From Microvirga rosea (GTDB taxonomy: Bacteria > Pseudomonadota > Alphaproteobacteria > Rhizobiales > Beijerinckiaceae), in NCBI RefSeq assembly GCF_020595095.1, contig NZ_JAJDOP010000013.1, positions 1 through 64,000 on the forward strand: a stretch of 64,000 nucleotides of DNA, given 5' to 3'. The notes under the pieces were generated by a model. That model saw only the letters and a program-made list of their open reading frames with translations, did not search any database and was not told the origin of the DNA. Positions 17,829 to 25,873 of this stretch are shown here, piece by piece. The position numbers and the translations under genes are program-made. Positions within the stretch are counted from its first letter, which is position 1. Each line of letters opens with the position of its first letter.

Positions 17829-18662
17829 TCATTTCACGTGGAAACGTTCGGCGTGGCTGCCGATTTCGACGAGCTGCGCGAGGCTCGCGCCGGCATCGGT
17901 GAGGGCGGTCTGCAGCTGCGCCGCCGGAAGCGCGCCGGGGGCGGCGATCAGGACCGAGAGTCCATAGGCATCCGCGGCACTGGCGACCGCCTCGCCGCCG
18001 AGAGCGGCCAGAGCGCCGGTGACATCCTTGTGCCAGCGCTCGAACTGCGCGGCATAGAGAACCACGTCGCGCACGGCGGCATCCGTCAATGGCTTCGAAA
18101 TGACGAAAACCGGCGTCCCCGCCGGATGGTCGGGACGCTCGATGAACGGCAGGCGCGCGATGATCTTGGGCTGGTCCTTGTCGGCCAGGGTGCGCCACCA
18201 GGCACCGCTCGAGGCTCCTTGGTCGATCCGGAAAATACCCAGGTCCCCTCGCCCGCCGGCAACCGCCTCGATGACTGCCAAGGCGCTGGGATGGCTGACA
18301 TACGGCACGGTAAACCCGAAGTGAAACCGGGCGGAATCCCGCATGGGGGCATCACCGCCGGAGATATCCGCATGGACTGCGTAGGGAGCCTGCACATAGG
18401 TGAAGGTCGCGATGATGACCCGCCAGATGCTCTCCACGGTGTCGAGGGGCAGAAGTCCCTCATGCCTTCCCGCCAGCGCCCGCATCATCGAAGCTTCACG
18501 GCCGGGCCGGAAAGCCGAGCCGGATTCGGATGTCTTCTTGACCGAGATCAGCCTGTCGATGATGGTGCCGCGCTCCATCAGGAGGCGATGCATGGCTTCG
18601 TCGATCCGGTCGATCTCCTGGCGCAACTCTGCAAGATTGGGAATGGGCTTATCGGTGGACAT
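17829..18662 (-). CDS. Chorismate mutase (AroQ) with unusual C-terminal domain
   Basis: A 277-residue protein starting at 18662 (AGGAAC upstream). Residues about 8-95 form an AroQ helical mutase domain: LRQEIDRIDEAMHRLLMERG, then the conserved Lys segment ISVKKTSES and FRPGREASMMRAL. Residues about 105-277 are a second domain (FHFGFTVPYVSHPSALAV, GRGDLGIFRID, ...TPVFVISKPLTD...) that I cannot place with certainty; it recalls a decayed prephenate-dehydratase-like fold but lacks an obvious Thr-Arg-Phe active motif. It probably converts chorismate to prephenate for the tyrC product downstream. It leads the three-gene aromatic operon. Confidence 0.85.
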   Translation of the reverse strand: MSTDKPIPNLAELRQEIDRIDEAMHRLLMERGTIIDRLISVKKTSESGSAFRPGREASMMRALAGRHEGLLPLDTVESIWRVIIATFTYVQAPYAVHADISGGDAPMRDSARFHFGFTVPYVSHPSALAVIEAVAGGRGDLGIFRIDQGASSGAWWRTLADKDQPKIIARLPFIERPDHPAGTPVFVISKPLTDAAVRDVVLYAAQFERWHKDVTGALAALGGEAVASAADAYGLSVLIAAPGALPAAQLQTALTDAGASLAQLVEIGSHAERFHVK

Positions 18663-18796
18663 GGTCGTTCCTGAACGCTGGCGTTCTTCTTCGCAGCCTC
18701 CCGCCCCCCTGCCAAGTCTCAAATCGCATGGCTGGGCCGCTGCTGAGGCCTTATGTTCGTTGACCTCGGCCCGTCTCCGCTTTACCGCTGTTCGGA

Positions 18797-19993
18797 ATGT
18801 CGAACGCTTCCGCTATGTCGAGCATGAACAGCGCCTTTCAAACGCCGGAGCCCCGAAGCCAGGTCGATGATCCATCGAGCCTTGTGGCGCGGTTTTCCGC
18901 AGACGAACCGCTCATGCTCGATGCCGGCGTGCCGGTCGGCCCTTGGCAGATCGCCTATCAGACCTATGGGGCCCTGAATGCCGACAAGTCGAACGCTGTC
19001 CTGATCTGTCACGCTCTGACGGGCGATCAACATGTGGCCAATGTCAGTCCGGTGACGGGGAAGCCCGGCTGGTGGACCACCATGGTCGGGCCGGGACGGC
19101 CTGTGGATACGGACCGGTTTTTCGTTATCTGCGCCAACGTCATCGGCGGCTGCATGGGCACGACGGGTCCGGCGTCGACCGATCCGCGGACGGGGTTGCC
19201 CTACGCGGTGGACTTTCCGGTGATCACCATCCGGGACATGGTCAGGGCGCAAGCGGCCTTGATCGATCGGCTCGGCATCGAGACCCTCTTTTGCGTCGTC
19301 GGCGGCTCCATGGGCGGCATGCAGGTGCTGCAATGGGCAGCGAGCTATCCGGACCGGGTCTTCGCGGCTCTGCCGATCGCCACGGCCGCTCGCCACTCGG
19401 CGCAGAACATCGCATTCCATGAAGTGGGCCGGCAGGCGGTGATGGCGGATCCCGACTGGCGCGGCGGCCGCTATCTGGTCGAGGGGACCCGGCCGACCAA
19501 GGGCCTCGCCGTCGCCCGCATGGGAGCGCACATCACCTATCTGTCCGAGATGGCGCTGCACCGGAAGTTCGGACGCAATTACCAGGACCGAAGCGCTCCC
19601 ACCTTCTCGTTCGATGCGGATTTCCAGATCGAGAGCTACCTGCGCTACCAGGGGCTTTCCTTCGTCGAGCGGTTCGATGCCAATTCCTACCTCTATGTCA
19701 CTCGGGCGATGGACTACTTCGACCTCGCGGCCGAGCACGACGGCAGCCTGGCCCGTGCCTTCAAAGGATCGGCAACGCGCTTTTGCGTGATTTCCTTTAC
19801 GTCGGATTGGCTGTTCCCAACCTCCGATTCACGCGCGATCGTCCACGCCCTGAACGCGGCCGCGGCCTCTGTCGGCTTTGTCGAGATCGACAGCGACAAG
19901 GGTCATGACGCCTTCCTGCTGGACGAGCCGGAGATGTTTGCGGCAACCCGGGGCTTCATCGACGCGGCCGCCCGTGCCAGAGGCCTTGCATGA
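18797..19993 (+). CDS. metX: Homoserine O-acetyltransferase
   Basis: A 398-residue alpha/beta hydrolase-fold enzyme that acylates homoserine, the first step of methionine synthesis. The nucleophile Ser171 lies in [14 protein letters not shown]; the oxyanion and chain motifs [33 protein letters not shown] and [11 protein letters not shown] are intact. The Asp ([11 protein letters not shown]) and His ([10 protein letters not shown]) of the triad follow. Three in-frame ATGs occur at 18797, 18815 and 18824. It overlaps metW by 4 bases, forming the conserved metX-metW pair. I looked for an upstream SAM-II riboswitch and did not see one. Confidence 0.95.
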   Translation: MSNASAMSSMNSAFQTPEPRSQVDDPSSLVARFSADEPLMLDAGVPVGPWQIAYQTYGALNADKSNAVLICHALTGDQHVANVSPVTGKPGWWTTMVGPGRPVDTDRFFVICANVIGGCMGTTGPASTDPRTGLPYAVDFPVITIRDMVRAQAALIDRLGIETLFCVVGGSMGGMQVLQWAASYPDRVFAALPIATAARHSAQNIAFHEVGRQAVMADPDWRGGRYLVEGTRPTKGLAVARMGAHITYLSEMALHRKFGRNYQDRSAPTFSFDADFQIESYLRYQGLSFVERFDANSYLYVTRAMDYFDLAAEHDGSLARAFKGSATRFCVISFTSDWLFPTSDSRAIVHALNAAAASVGFVEIDSDKGHDAFLLDEPEMFAATRGFIDAAARARGLA

Positions 19994-20643
19994 CGGACGC
20001 CGCGACATTCTCCTCTCCCGACGCCATTTCAGACGGGGCAAGGCTCGATTTCCTTCTTGTCGCCGATATGGTGGCGCCCGGATCGCGCGTTCTCGATATC
20101 GGCTGCGGCGATGGCTCCCTGCTCGCCCTTCTGCGCGACACCAAGAGTGTCGATGGGCGCGGGATCGAACTTTCCCGTGAGGGCGTCAATGCCTGCCTCG
20201 CCAAAGGTCTGCCGGTCATTCAGGGGGACGCCGACACGGACCTCGCCGATTATCCGGACGATGCGTTCGATTACGTGATCCTGTCCCAGACAATCCAGGC
20301 GACGCGCCAACCGAAGATCGTTCTTGAGCAATTGCTCCGCATCGGGCGGCACGCCATCGTGTCCTTTCCGAACTTCGGCCATTGGCGGGTCCGCCTGGAT
20401 CTTTTGCTGAAGGGGAGGATGCCGGTCACGGAGAACCTGCCCTATGCGTGGCACAACACGCCGAACATCCATTTCTGCACCATCCGGGACTTCGTCGAAC
20501 TCTGCCGGGAAGTCGGAGCCCGGATGGAAAAGGCGGCCGCCCTTGACGCCGGCGGGCATCCGGTTCGTGTCACCCTGCCCTGGTGGGTATGGAATCTCCT
20601 AGGGGAACAGGGTGTTTTTCTTCTGACACGGATCAGGAAGTGA
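19990..20643 (+). CDS. metW: Methionine biosynthesis protein MetW
   Basis: A 217-residue protein of the SAM-methyltransferase fold that partners MetX; in alphaproteobacteria and others it is needed for full acyltransferase function. The SAM-like motif [15 protein letters not shown] is at residue 35-49, then [25 protein letters not shown] and [25 protein letters not shown], all typical of MetW. The ATGA overlap with metX implies translational coupling. A GC-rich hairpin follows the stop. Confidence 0.93.
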   Translation: MTDAATFSSPDAISDGARLDFLLVADMVAPGSRVLDIGCGDGSLLALLRDTKSVDGRGIELSREGVNACLAKGLPVIQGDADTDLADYPDDAFDYVILSQTIQATRQPKIVLEQLLRIGRHAIVSFPNFGHWRVRLDLLLKGRMPVTENLPYAWHNTPNIHFCTIRDFVELCREVGARMEKAAALDAGGHPVRVTLPWWVWNLLGEQGVFLLTRIRK

Positions 20644-20644
20644 A

Positions 20645-20666
20645 AGGGCCGCCCGGCGGCGGCCCT
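20645..20666. terminator. GC-rich hairpin between metW and KGG gene
   Basis: AGGGCCGCC (20645-20653), 4-base loop, GGCGGCCCT (20658-20666); no T-run. It sits between convergent stops. Confidence 0.65.
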
Positions 20667-20698
20667 CCCAAGTGGCGATGTGCGAGAAAAGGCAACGG

Positions 20699-20887
20699 CT
20701 AGCGGTTGCCGCCGCGCGAATTCTGACCGCCTTTACGGCCGGCCTCGCTGGCTTGATTACGGTCCTTCGAGAAGGACCGGTCTTCCGCAGACACGCTTTC
20801 CCCGCCTTTGCGTGAAATCTCGTGCTGCTTCTCCTTGTCCATCGAGCCGAAGCCACGGTTCGAAGATCCAGAACGACTAGCCATCAT
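20699..20887 (-). CDS. KGG-repeat stress protein
   Basis: A 62-residue small hydrophilic protein (61 if the second tandem ATG is used), with GGAG just upstream. It contains two KGG repeats: EISRKGGESVSAEDRSFSKD and EAGRKGGQNSRGG. This is the Con-10/GsiB-like 'KGG' family, hydrophilins induced by desiccation, starvation and other stresses. The Gly/Ser/Arg-rich composition fits a disordered protectant. An EcfG-like promoter lies upstream on the same strand, consistent with stress regulation. Confidence 0.85.
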   Translation of the reverse strand: MMASRSGSSNRGFGSMDKEKQHEISRKGGESVSAEDRSFSKDRNQASEAGRKGGQNSRGGNR

Positions 20888-20921
20888 AACAGCTCCATGA
20901 TGATTCATCTTGGACACGTGT

Positions 20922-20946
20922 AACGTCAGGAGGGGAGGTCGGTTCT
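20922..20946 (-). promoter_or_regulatory. EcfG-like promoter for the KGG gene
   Basis: Read on the minus strand: AGAAC (20946-20942), 16-base spacer, CGTT (20925-20922). There is one mismatch to GGAAC-N16-CGTT. The predicted start is about 20915, roughly 28 bases before the ATG. Confidence 0.5.
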
Positions 20947-21075
20947 AGCTTATCCACGAACGGCATACTGTCGCACGAGCGATCTTGACGGTGCTTGCCA
21001 TTGGTGGGGGCGAGCCTCGCAATTTTCCTGCCGGACCTTGGTCCGAATACGCATTCCTTATTGTCGCCTATGGGC

Positions 21076-21546
21076 TCAAGCACCGGGACGAACCGGCGCA
21101 CTTTTACGCCGCTGGTCCGCCTTGGACGTATTCAGGGTCACGGCGGCACGAATGAGCGCCTTCAGCGCCTCTTCATCGAAGCTGGCGCCCTCATGAAAAT
21201 CGATGGCTCGCCTAGTATTTCCCTCGAGGCTGGCGTTGAAGAGGCTGGAAGGATCCTCCAGAGAGGCTCCCTTGACGAAGGTCATCTTCACCACGTTCTT
21301 GTACGTCTCGCCCGTGCAGATAATCCCGGCGAGCGACCACACCGGAACTCCTCGCCACTTCCATTCCTCGACCACTTCGGGGACGGCCTGCTTGATGAGA
21401 CGACGAATCCGAGCAAGGGTCTCACCGCGCCAATCGCCCAACTCCTCGATCCTCGCATCGATCAGGCGAGAGGGAGAGGCATTTGCTTCTGCTTCCCCAG
21501 TCAAGCCGCTTTTCGTCCCGGACATGCCCATTGTCCCCTTCCTCAT
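21076..21546 (-). CDS. DUF1801 family protein
   Basis: A 156-residue soluble protein with a YdhG-like DUF1801 domain: LGDWRGETLARIRRLIKQ, VVEEWKWRGVPVWSLAG, VKMTFVKGASLEDP and AIDFHEGASFDEEALKALI. The family is small and functionally unassigned (the fold resembles frataxin). Start codon overlaps the xerD stop by 4 bases (ATGA), so it is likely translated from the xerD transcript. No promoter of its own is seen. Confidence 0.85.
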   Translation of the reverse strand: MRKGTMGMSGTKSGLTGEAEANASPSRLIDARIEELGDWRGETLARIRRLIKQAVPEVVEEWKWRGVPVWSLAGIICTGETYKNVVKMTFVKGASLEDPSSLFNASLEGNTRRAIDFHEGASFDEEALKALIRAAVTLNTSKADQRRKSAPVRPGA

Positions 21547-22496
21547 GATTGTTCCTGCTCTTCTTGAGCCCCGTGTGCGGCAAGGGGGTGCAGGTCGCGC
21601 ACCATGCTCTTCAGGCGCTCGTCAAGAACGTGGGTGTAGATCTGCGTGGTCGAGATGTCGGAATGACCGAGAAGCTCCTGCACGATGCGCAGATCGGCGC
21701 CGTTTTGGAGAAGATGGCTGGCAAAAGCGTGGCGCAGGACGTGAGGGCTGACCTTGTCGGTTCGAAGACCGGCGGCCGCTGCGGCGGCCTTCAGGTCACG
21801 GGCGAAAGCCTGGCGCGTCAGATGACCGCTTTCGCTGTCGGACGGAAAAAGCCAAGGACCGTCCACGCGGCCCCGCGCCTCGAGCAGGGTCAGATAGGCG
21901 CGGCTCGCCGCCCGGGCCGCCTCGGTCAGAGGAACGAGGCGTTCCTTTGCGCCCTTTCCCCGAACGACGAGGAAACGATCACGGGTTTTCGCGGCGCTGC
22001 GCGGCAGGGACACGAGTTCCGAAACGCGAAGGCCGGTTGCATAGAGAAGCTCCAGCAGGCAGGCCATGCGGGCGGCACGAAGACGTTCCGCCGGGGGAGC
22101 GTCTTCGTGGTCGGCCATCTGATGGGCGACCCGCAGGAGGTTATCGACCTGATCAACCGAGAGGACCTTGGGCAAGGCTCGCGCGCGTTTGGGAGCCGAC
22201 ACGGCCGCCGTCGGATCCGCCGAAGCATAGCCCTCGACGTAAAGAAATTTGTGGAATTGTCGTACGGCGGAAAGGCGCCGGGCCGCCGAGGAGGCCTTGA
22301 GACCTCTCTCCTCCAGGCTGGCCATGAAACCCCGCACCGTGGCGGCCGAGGCTCCGTCCGGCTGGGCGCCCTCTTCGGCCAGGAAAGCCAGATAATCCTC
22401 AAGATCACGCCGATACGCATCGAGCGTATTCTTTGATGCGCCGCGCTCGGCGGCAAGCATATCCAGAAAGAGATTGGCGTGCCGGGCGCCGCTCAT
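21543..22496 (-). CDS. xerD: Tyrosine recombinase XerD
   Basis: A 317-residue recombinase that resolves chromosome dimers at dif with XerC. The N-terminal SAM-like domain (FLDMLAAERGASKNTLDAYRRDLEDYLAFL) is followed by the catalytic domain with Arg in ELLYATGLRVSELVSLP, Lys in VVRGKGAKERLVPL, HVLRHAFASHLL (His-x-x-Arg), LLGHSDISTTQ (second His) and Tyr in IYTHVLDERL. Length and its place beside aroK-aroB identify the housekeeping XerD rather than a phage integrase. It overlaps both neighbours by ATGA. Confidence 0.93.
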   Translation of the reverse strand: MSGARHANLFLDMLAAERGASKNTLDAYRRDLEDYLAFLAEEGAQPDGASAATVRGFMASLEERGLKASSAARRLSAVRQFHKFLYVEGYASADPTAAVSAPKRARALPKVLSVDQVDNLLRVAHQMADHEDAPPAERLRAARMACLLELLYATGLRVSELVSLPRSAAKTRDRFLVVRGKGAKERLVPLTEAARAASRAYLTLLEARGRVDGPWLFPSDSESGHLTRQAFARDLKAAAAAAGLRTDKVSPHVLRHAFASHLLQNGADLRIVQELLGHSDISTTQIYTHVLDERLKSMVRDLHPLAAHGAQEEQEQS

Positions 22497-22639
22497 GGAG
22501 AGGTCAGGCGATTGCTCGGGATAGGCACCGTCATTTCCCGAGGTTCGGGTTCAACAAAGGTCGCCAAGGCGAAGACAATGGCAAAGCCAATCCCAACGAG
22601 GACGGCAACGACAACAAGGAACCGGAATAGGGTCGGCAC
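22493..22639 (-). CDS. Small single-pass membrane protein upstream of xerD
   Basis: A 48-residue protein starting with GTG at 22639. It has one hydrophobic helix (FRFLVVVAVLVGIGFAIVFALATFV) followed by EPEPREMTVPIPSNRL. A protein with this 'ATFVEP.PREMTV.IP..RL' tail is regularly found between aroK and xerD in Hyphomicrobiales. Its function is unknown. The stop overlaps the xerD ATG (ATGA), so the pair is probably translationally coupled. Confidence 0.7.
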   Translation of the reverse strand: MPTLFRFLVVVAVLVGIGFAIVFALATFVEPEPREMTVPIPSNRLTSP

Positions 22640-22756
22640 GGCGCTCTCTTCAAGGTTTCCCTGCAACAACCATGCAGAGAGTTGAAACGCAAGCCTTTCG
22701 ACCATGTCTGCATCCAGTCCTGTGACAGGGCAGAGACCTCGTGCTAGGACAGGAGC

Positions 22757-23383
22757 ATGAACACGATCAGCCGCTTCAACGCGCTGGATGAAGCCGGCGG
22801 GCAAGGCACTCGAAGCCAGGGAGGCCATCCCCTCACCCGCCAGCTCGGCTCGCGCTCCCTTGTGCTCGTCGGCCTGATGGGCGCCGGAAAAAGTACCGTG
22901 GGCCGTCGGCTTGCCCAGAAGCTCAGCCTCCCGTTCCGGGACGCGGATCACGAAATCGAGGCCGCGGCAGGCATGACGATCCCGGACATCTTCGCCACCC
23001 ATGGGGAAGAGCATTTCCGGGACGGGGAACGGCGCGTCATCGCCCGCCTGCTTCACGAGGGCCCCATGGTGCTGGCGACGGGGGGCGGAGCCTTCATGAA
23101 CGAGGAAACCCGCTCGGCGATCGCCGCAACCGGGATTTCCGTCTGGCTGAAGGCCGATCTCGACGTCCTGATGCGCCGGGTTCGCAAAAGATCGACCAGG
23201 CCCCTGCTGAAAACCCCCGATCCGGAAGGAACCATGCGCCACCTCATGGACATCCGTTATCCGATCTACGCAACGGCCGACATCACGGTTTACTCGCACG
23301 AGGTCCCGCACGACCGGGTCGTCGCCGAGATCGTTCAGGCCCTCCATGACTGGTTCGAGGCACAAGGGAGTTCCTCCAAGTGA
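22757..23383 (+). CDS. aroK: Shikimate kinase
   Basis: A 208-residue enzyme phosphorylating shikimate at the 3-OH in the chorismate pathway. After about 30 variable N-terminal residues comes LVLVGLMGAGKSTVGRRLA (Walker A GLMGAGKST at 39-47), the shikimate-binding FRDADHEIEAAAGMTIPDIF and GEEHFRDGERRVIARLL, then VLATGGGAFM (Walker B-like) and RVRKRSTRPLL (lid). AGGAG precedes the ATG. It overlaps aroB by GTGA. Confidence 0.95.
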   Translation: MNTISRFNALDEAGGQGTRSQGGHPLTRQLGSRSLVLVGLMGAGKSTVGRRLAQKLSLPFRDADHEIEAAAGMTIPDIFATHGEEHFRDGERRVIARLLHEGPMVLATGGGAFMNEETRSAIAATGISVWLKADLDVLMRRVRKRSTRPLLKTPDPEGTMRHLMDIRYPIYATADITVYSHEVPHDRVVAEIVQALHDWFEAQGSSSK

Positions 23384-24522
23384 ACAGCGTAACGGCGAAG
23401 CTGTCGGGCGCTCCGGCGATCACGGTTTCGGTACCCCTCGGCGACAGGGCTTATGACATTCTCGTAGGGAGAAACCTGCTGTCCGGAGCCGGAATGCGGA
23501 TCGCAGCGCTCGGGGCCCGCGCGGCCGCCATCGTGACGGACGAGCATGTCGGGCCGCTCTATGCGGAAGCCTTGACGGAGGCGCTGCAGCGGCAGGGCCT
23601 GCAAACGGCGACCATCGCACTTCCGCCCGGAGAGGCCACGAAATCCTACGCCTCGCTGGAAAAGGTCTGCGACTTCCTGCTGGGGGCCAAGATCGAACGG
23701 GGCGATCTCGTGATCGCTCTCGGCGGCGGCGTCGTCGGGGATCTGGCCGGCTTCGCGGCGGCGGTGGTTCGCAGAGGCGTGCGCTTCGTTCAGGTGCCGA
23801 CGTCCCTTCTGGCCCAGGTCGATTCCTCCGTCGGCGGCAAGACCGGCATTAACTCGCGTTACGGAAAGAACCTGGTCGGAGCCTTTCACCAACCCAGTCT
23901 CGTCCTGGCCGACACGGCGGCGCTCGACACGCTCCCGGTTCGCGAGATGCGCGCCGGTTATGCGGAGGTCGTGAAATACGGCCTGATCGACGACGCTCCT
24001 TTTTTCGATTGGTGCGAGACCCATTGGCGTGGGGTTTTTTCCGGCGGGCCGGAGCGGGACGAAGCGGTGGCCCAGAGCTGCCGCGCGAAGGCGGCCGTCG
24101 TGGTGCGCGACGAACGTGAGGATGGAGACCGGGCCCTCCTGAATTTGGGCCATACCTTCGGCCATGCCTTGGAGCGGATCACCCGCTACGATTCGGCCAG
24201 ACTCGTTCATGGGGAAGGCGTCGCGATCGGCCTGTGTCTCGCCTTCCGCTTCTCCGCCGCGCTGGGTCTTTGCCCCGCCGCCGATGCCGAGAGGGTCGAG
24301 GCCCATCTTGCGGCCACTGGACTTCCCACGCGTCTGGACCATGTTCCGGGCGGCTGCGGCACGGTCGAGGATTTGCTCGAGGCCATGGCCCAGGACAAGA
24401 AGGTCAAGGGCGGCGCCCTCACCTTCATCCTGGCCCGGGGAATCGGCCAAAGCTTCATCGCCTCCGGGATCGCAGTCGATAAGGTTCGGTCGTTTCTCGC
24501 GCGTGAAAGCAACATAGCGTAA
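23380..24522 (+). CDS. aroB: 3-Dehydroquinate synthase
   Basis: A 380-residue NAD- and zinc-dependent enzyme that converts DAHP to 3-dehydroquinate. Clear motifs are LPPGEATKSYASLEKVCDFLL, ALGGGVVGDLAGFAAAVVRRG, QVPTSLLAQVDSSVGGKTGI, MRAGYAEVVKYGLI and the metal-binding NLGHTFGHALE and LVHGEGVAIGL. The GTG start overlaps the aroK stop. The order aroK-aroB-CorC-like is conserved in Hyphomicrobiales. Confidence 0.96.
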   Translation: MNSVTAKLSGAPAITVSVPLGDRAYDILVGRNLLSGAGMRIAALGARAAAIVTDEHVGPLYAEALTEALQRQGLQTATIALPPGEATKSYASLEKVCDFLLGAKIERGDLVIALGGGVVGDLAGFAAAVVRRGVRFVQVPTSLLAQVDSSVGGKTGINSRYGKNLVGAFHQPSLVLADTAALDTLPVREMRAGYAEVVKYGLIDDAPFFDWCETHWRGVFSGGPERDEAVAQSCRAKAAVVVRDEREDGDRALLNLGHTFGHALERITRYDSARLVHGEGVAIGLCLAFRFSAALGLCPAADAERVEAHLAATGLPTRLDHVPGGCGTVEDLLEAMAQDKKVKGGALTFILARGIGQSFIASGIAVDKVRSFLARESNIA

Positions 24523-24524
24523 CC

Positions 24525-25850
24525 ATGATTGAGGATTCTTCCAGCGAGCTCTGGATCGCGGCCCTGGTCGTGGTCTTCTGCCTGCTCCTGTCAGCCTTCT
24601 TCTCCGCCGGAGAAACGGCCTTTACCGGCGCGTCCCGGGCCAGGATGCTGTTTCTGGAAAAGAGCGGCGACAAGCGTGCCACTCTGGTGACCCGCCTGCT
24701 CTTAATGCGGGAGCGCTTCATCGGCACCGTCCTGATCGGCAACAACATCGTCAATATCGGCGTCTCGGCCTTTGCCACGAGCGTTCTCGTGGCCATCTTC
24801 GGCGATGGCGGAGCGCTCTACGCGACCGTGATCATGTCGGTCCTGGTAATCGTCTTTGCGGAAGTGCTTCCGAAGACCATCGCCATCTCGTCTCCCGATA
24901 CGGTTTCCCTGGCCCTGTCGCGGCCCATGTCGTGGGTCGTTGCCATTATCGGCCCTCTGGCGATCGCCATCGAGCGTCTGGTGCGGCTGATGCTGCGCCC
25001 CTTCGGAATCCATATCGGCGCCAATACGCCGATTCTGTCCGCGAGCGAGGAGATGCGCGGGCAGCTCGACCTTCTCCACAAGGAAGGAAACGTCGCGAAG
25101 GTCGAGCGGGACATGATGGGAGGCCTTCTCGATCTCGAAGAGCTCACTGTGTCCGAGGTCATGGTCCACCGCACGAAGATGAGGACCATCAACGCCGATC
25201 TCTCCTCCGAAGAAATCGTCCGGGAGGTCCTGTCCTCACCCTATACGCGCATGCCGCTTTGGCGCGGCAGCCAGGAAAACATCATCGGCGTCCTTCACGC
25301 CAAGGATCTTCTGCGGGCGCTGGACGCGGTCGGCGGCGATGCGGGAAGGCTCGAGGTCGAGACCATTGCGCTCGAAAGCTGGTTCGTGCCCGACACCACT
25401 TCGCTGCGTGACCAGCTCAAGGCTTTCCTTGCCAAGAAAACCCATTTCGCCCTCGTGGTGGACGAATACGGCGAGGTCATGGGCCTTATTACCCTCGAGG
25501 ATATTCTCGAGGAGATCGTCGGCGACATCAAGGATGAGCACGATCTCTCGGTGCAGGGTGTCCGTCCCCAACCGAACGGATCCGTCAACGTCGACGGTTC
25601 CGTCCCGATCCGCGACCTCAACCGGGTCATGGACTGGAACCTGCCGGATGAGGAAGCAACCACCATCGCCGGGCTTGTGATCCACGAGGCGCAGGCCATC
25701 CCTGATACGGGGCAGATCTTCACCTTCCATGGATTCCGCTTCCAGGTCCTGCGCAAGTCGCGCAACCGGATCACGGCGCTTCGCATCATGCCCCTGGCGA
25801 TTGCCAGGAAGGCTGACGAGGCTTCAGGCGCGCGCCGGGCGCAAACCTGA
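24525..25850 (+). CDS. HlyC/CorC-family (CNNM-type) membrane transporter
   Basis: A 441-residue protein with three modules. Residues about 10-190 are a DUF21/CNNM membrane domain (VVVFCLLLSAFFSAGETAFTGAS, NIVNIGVSAFATSVLVAIF, VIVFAEVLPKTIAIS). Residues about 205-340 are a CBS pair (ISEVMVHRTKM-like LTVSEVMVHRTKMRTI, SPYTRMPLWRGSQENIIGVLHAKDLL, VVDEYGEVMGLITLEDILEEIVGDI). Residues about 350-430 are the CorC_HlyC domain. Such proteins mediate or regulate Mg/Co ion efflux. The start lies 2 bases after aroB, implying one operon. Confidence 0.92.
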   Translation: MIEDSSSELWIAALVVVFCLLLSAFFSAGETAFTGASRARMLFLEKSGDKRATLVTRLLLMRERFIGTVLIGNNIVNIGVSAFATSVLVAIFGDGGALYATVIMSVLVIVFAEVLPKTIAISSPDTVSLALSRPMSWVVAIIGPLAIAIERLVRLMLRPFGIHIGANTPILSASEEMRGQLDLLHKEGNVAKVERDMMGGLLDLEELTVSEVMVHRTKMRTINADLSSEEIVREVLSSPYTRMPLWRGSQENIIGVLHAKDLLRALDAVGGDAGRLEVETIALESWFVPDTTSLRDQLKAFLAKKTHFALVVDEYGEVMGLITLEDILEEIVGDIKDEHDLSVQGVRPQPNGSVNVDGSVPIRDLNRVMDWNLPDEEATTIAGLVIHEAQAIPDTGQIFTFHGFRFQVLRKSRNRITALRIMPLAIARKADEASGARRAQT

Positions 25851-25873
25851 TTTCCGGCCTTGCGGGCACCGGC

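Noticed and set aside
18663..18796. SAM-II-type riboswitch upstream of metX
   Set aside because: The expected short pseudoknot core was not found in this 134-base region; no motif could be supported.
21543..22496. Tyrosine recombinase as sign of an integrated element
   Set aside because: Length, motifs and aroK-aroB neighbourhood identify chromosomal XerD; no attachment repeats or phage genes nearby.
23335..24450. 371-residue minus-strand open frame opposite aroB
   Set aside because: Shadow of aroB, whose motifs are intact.
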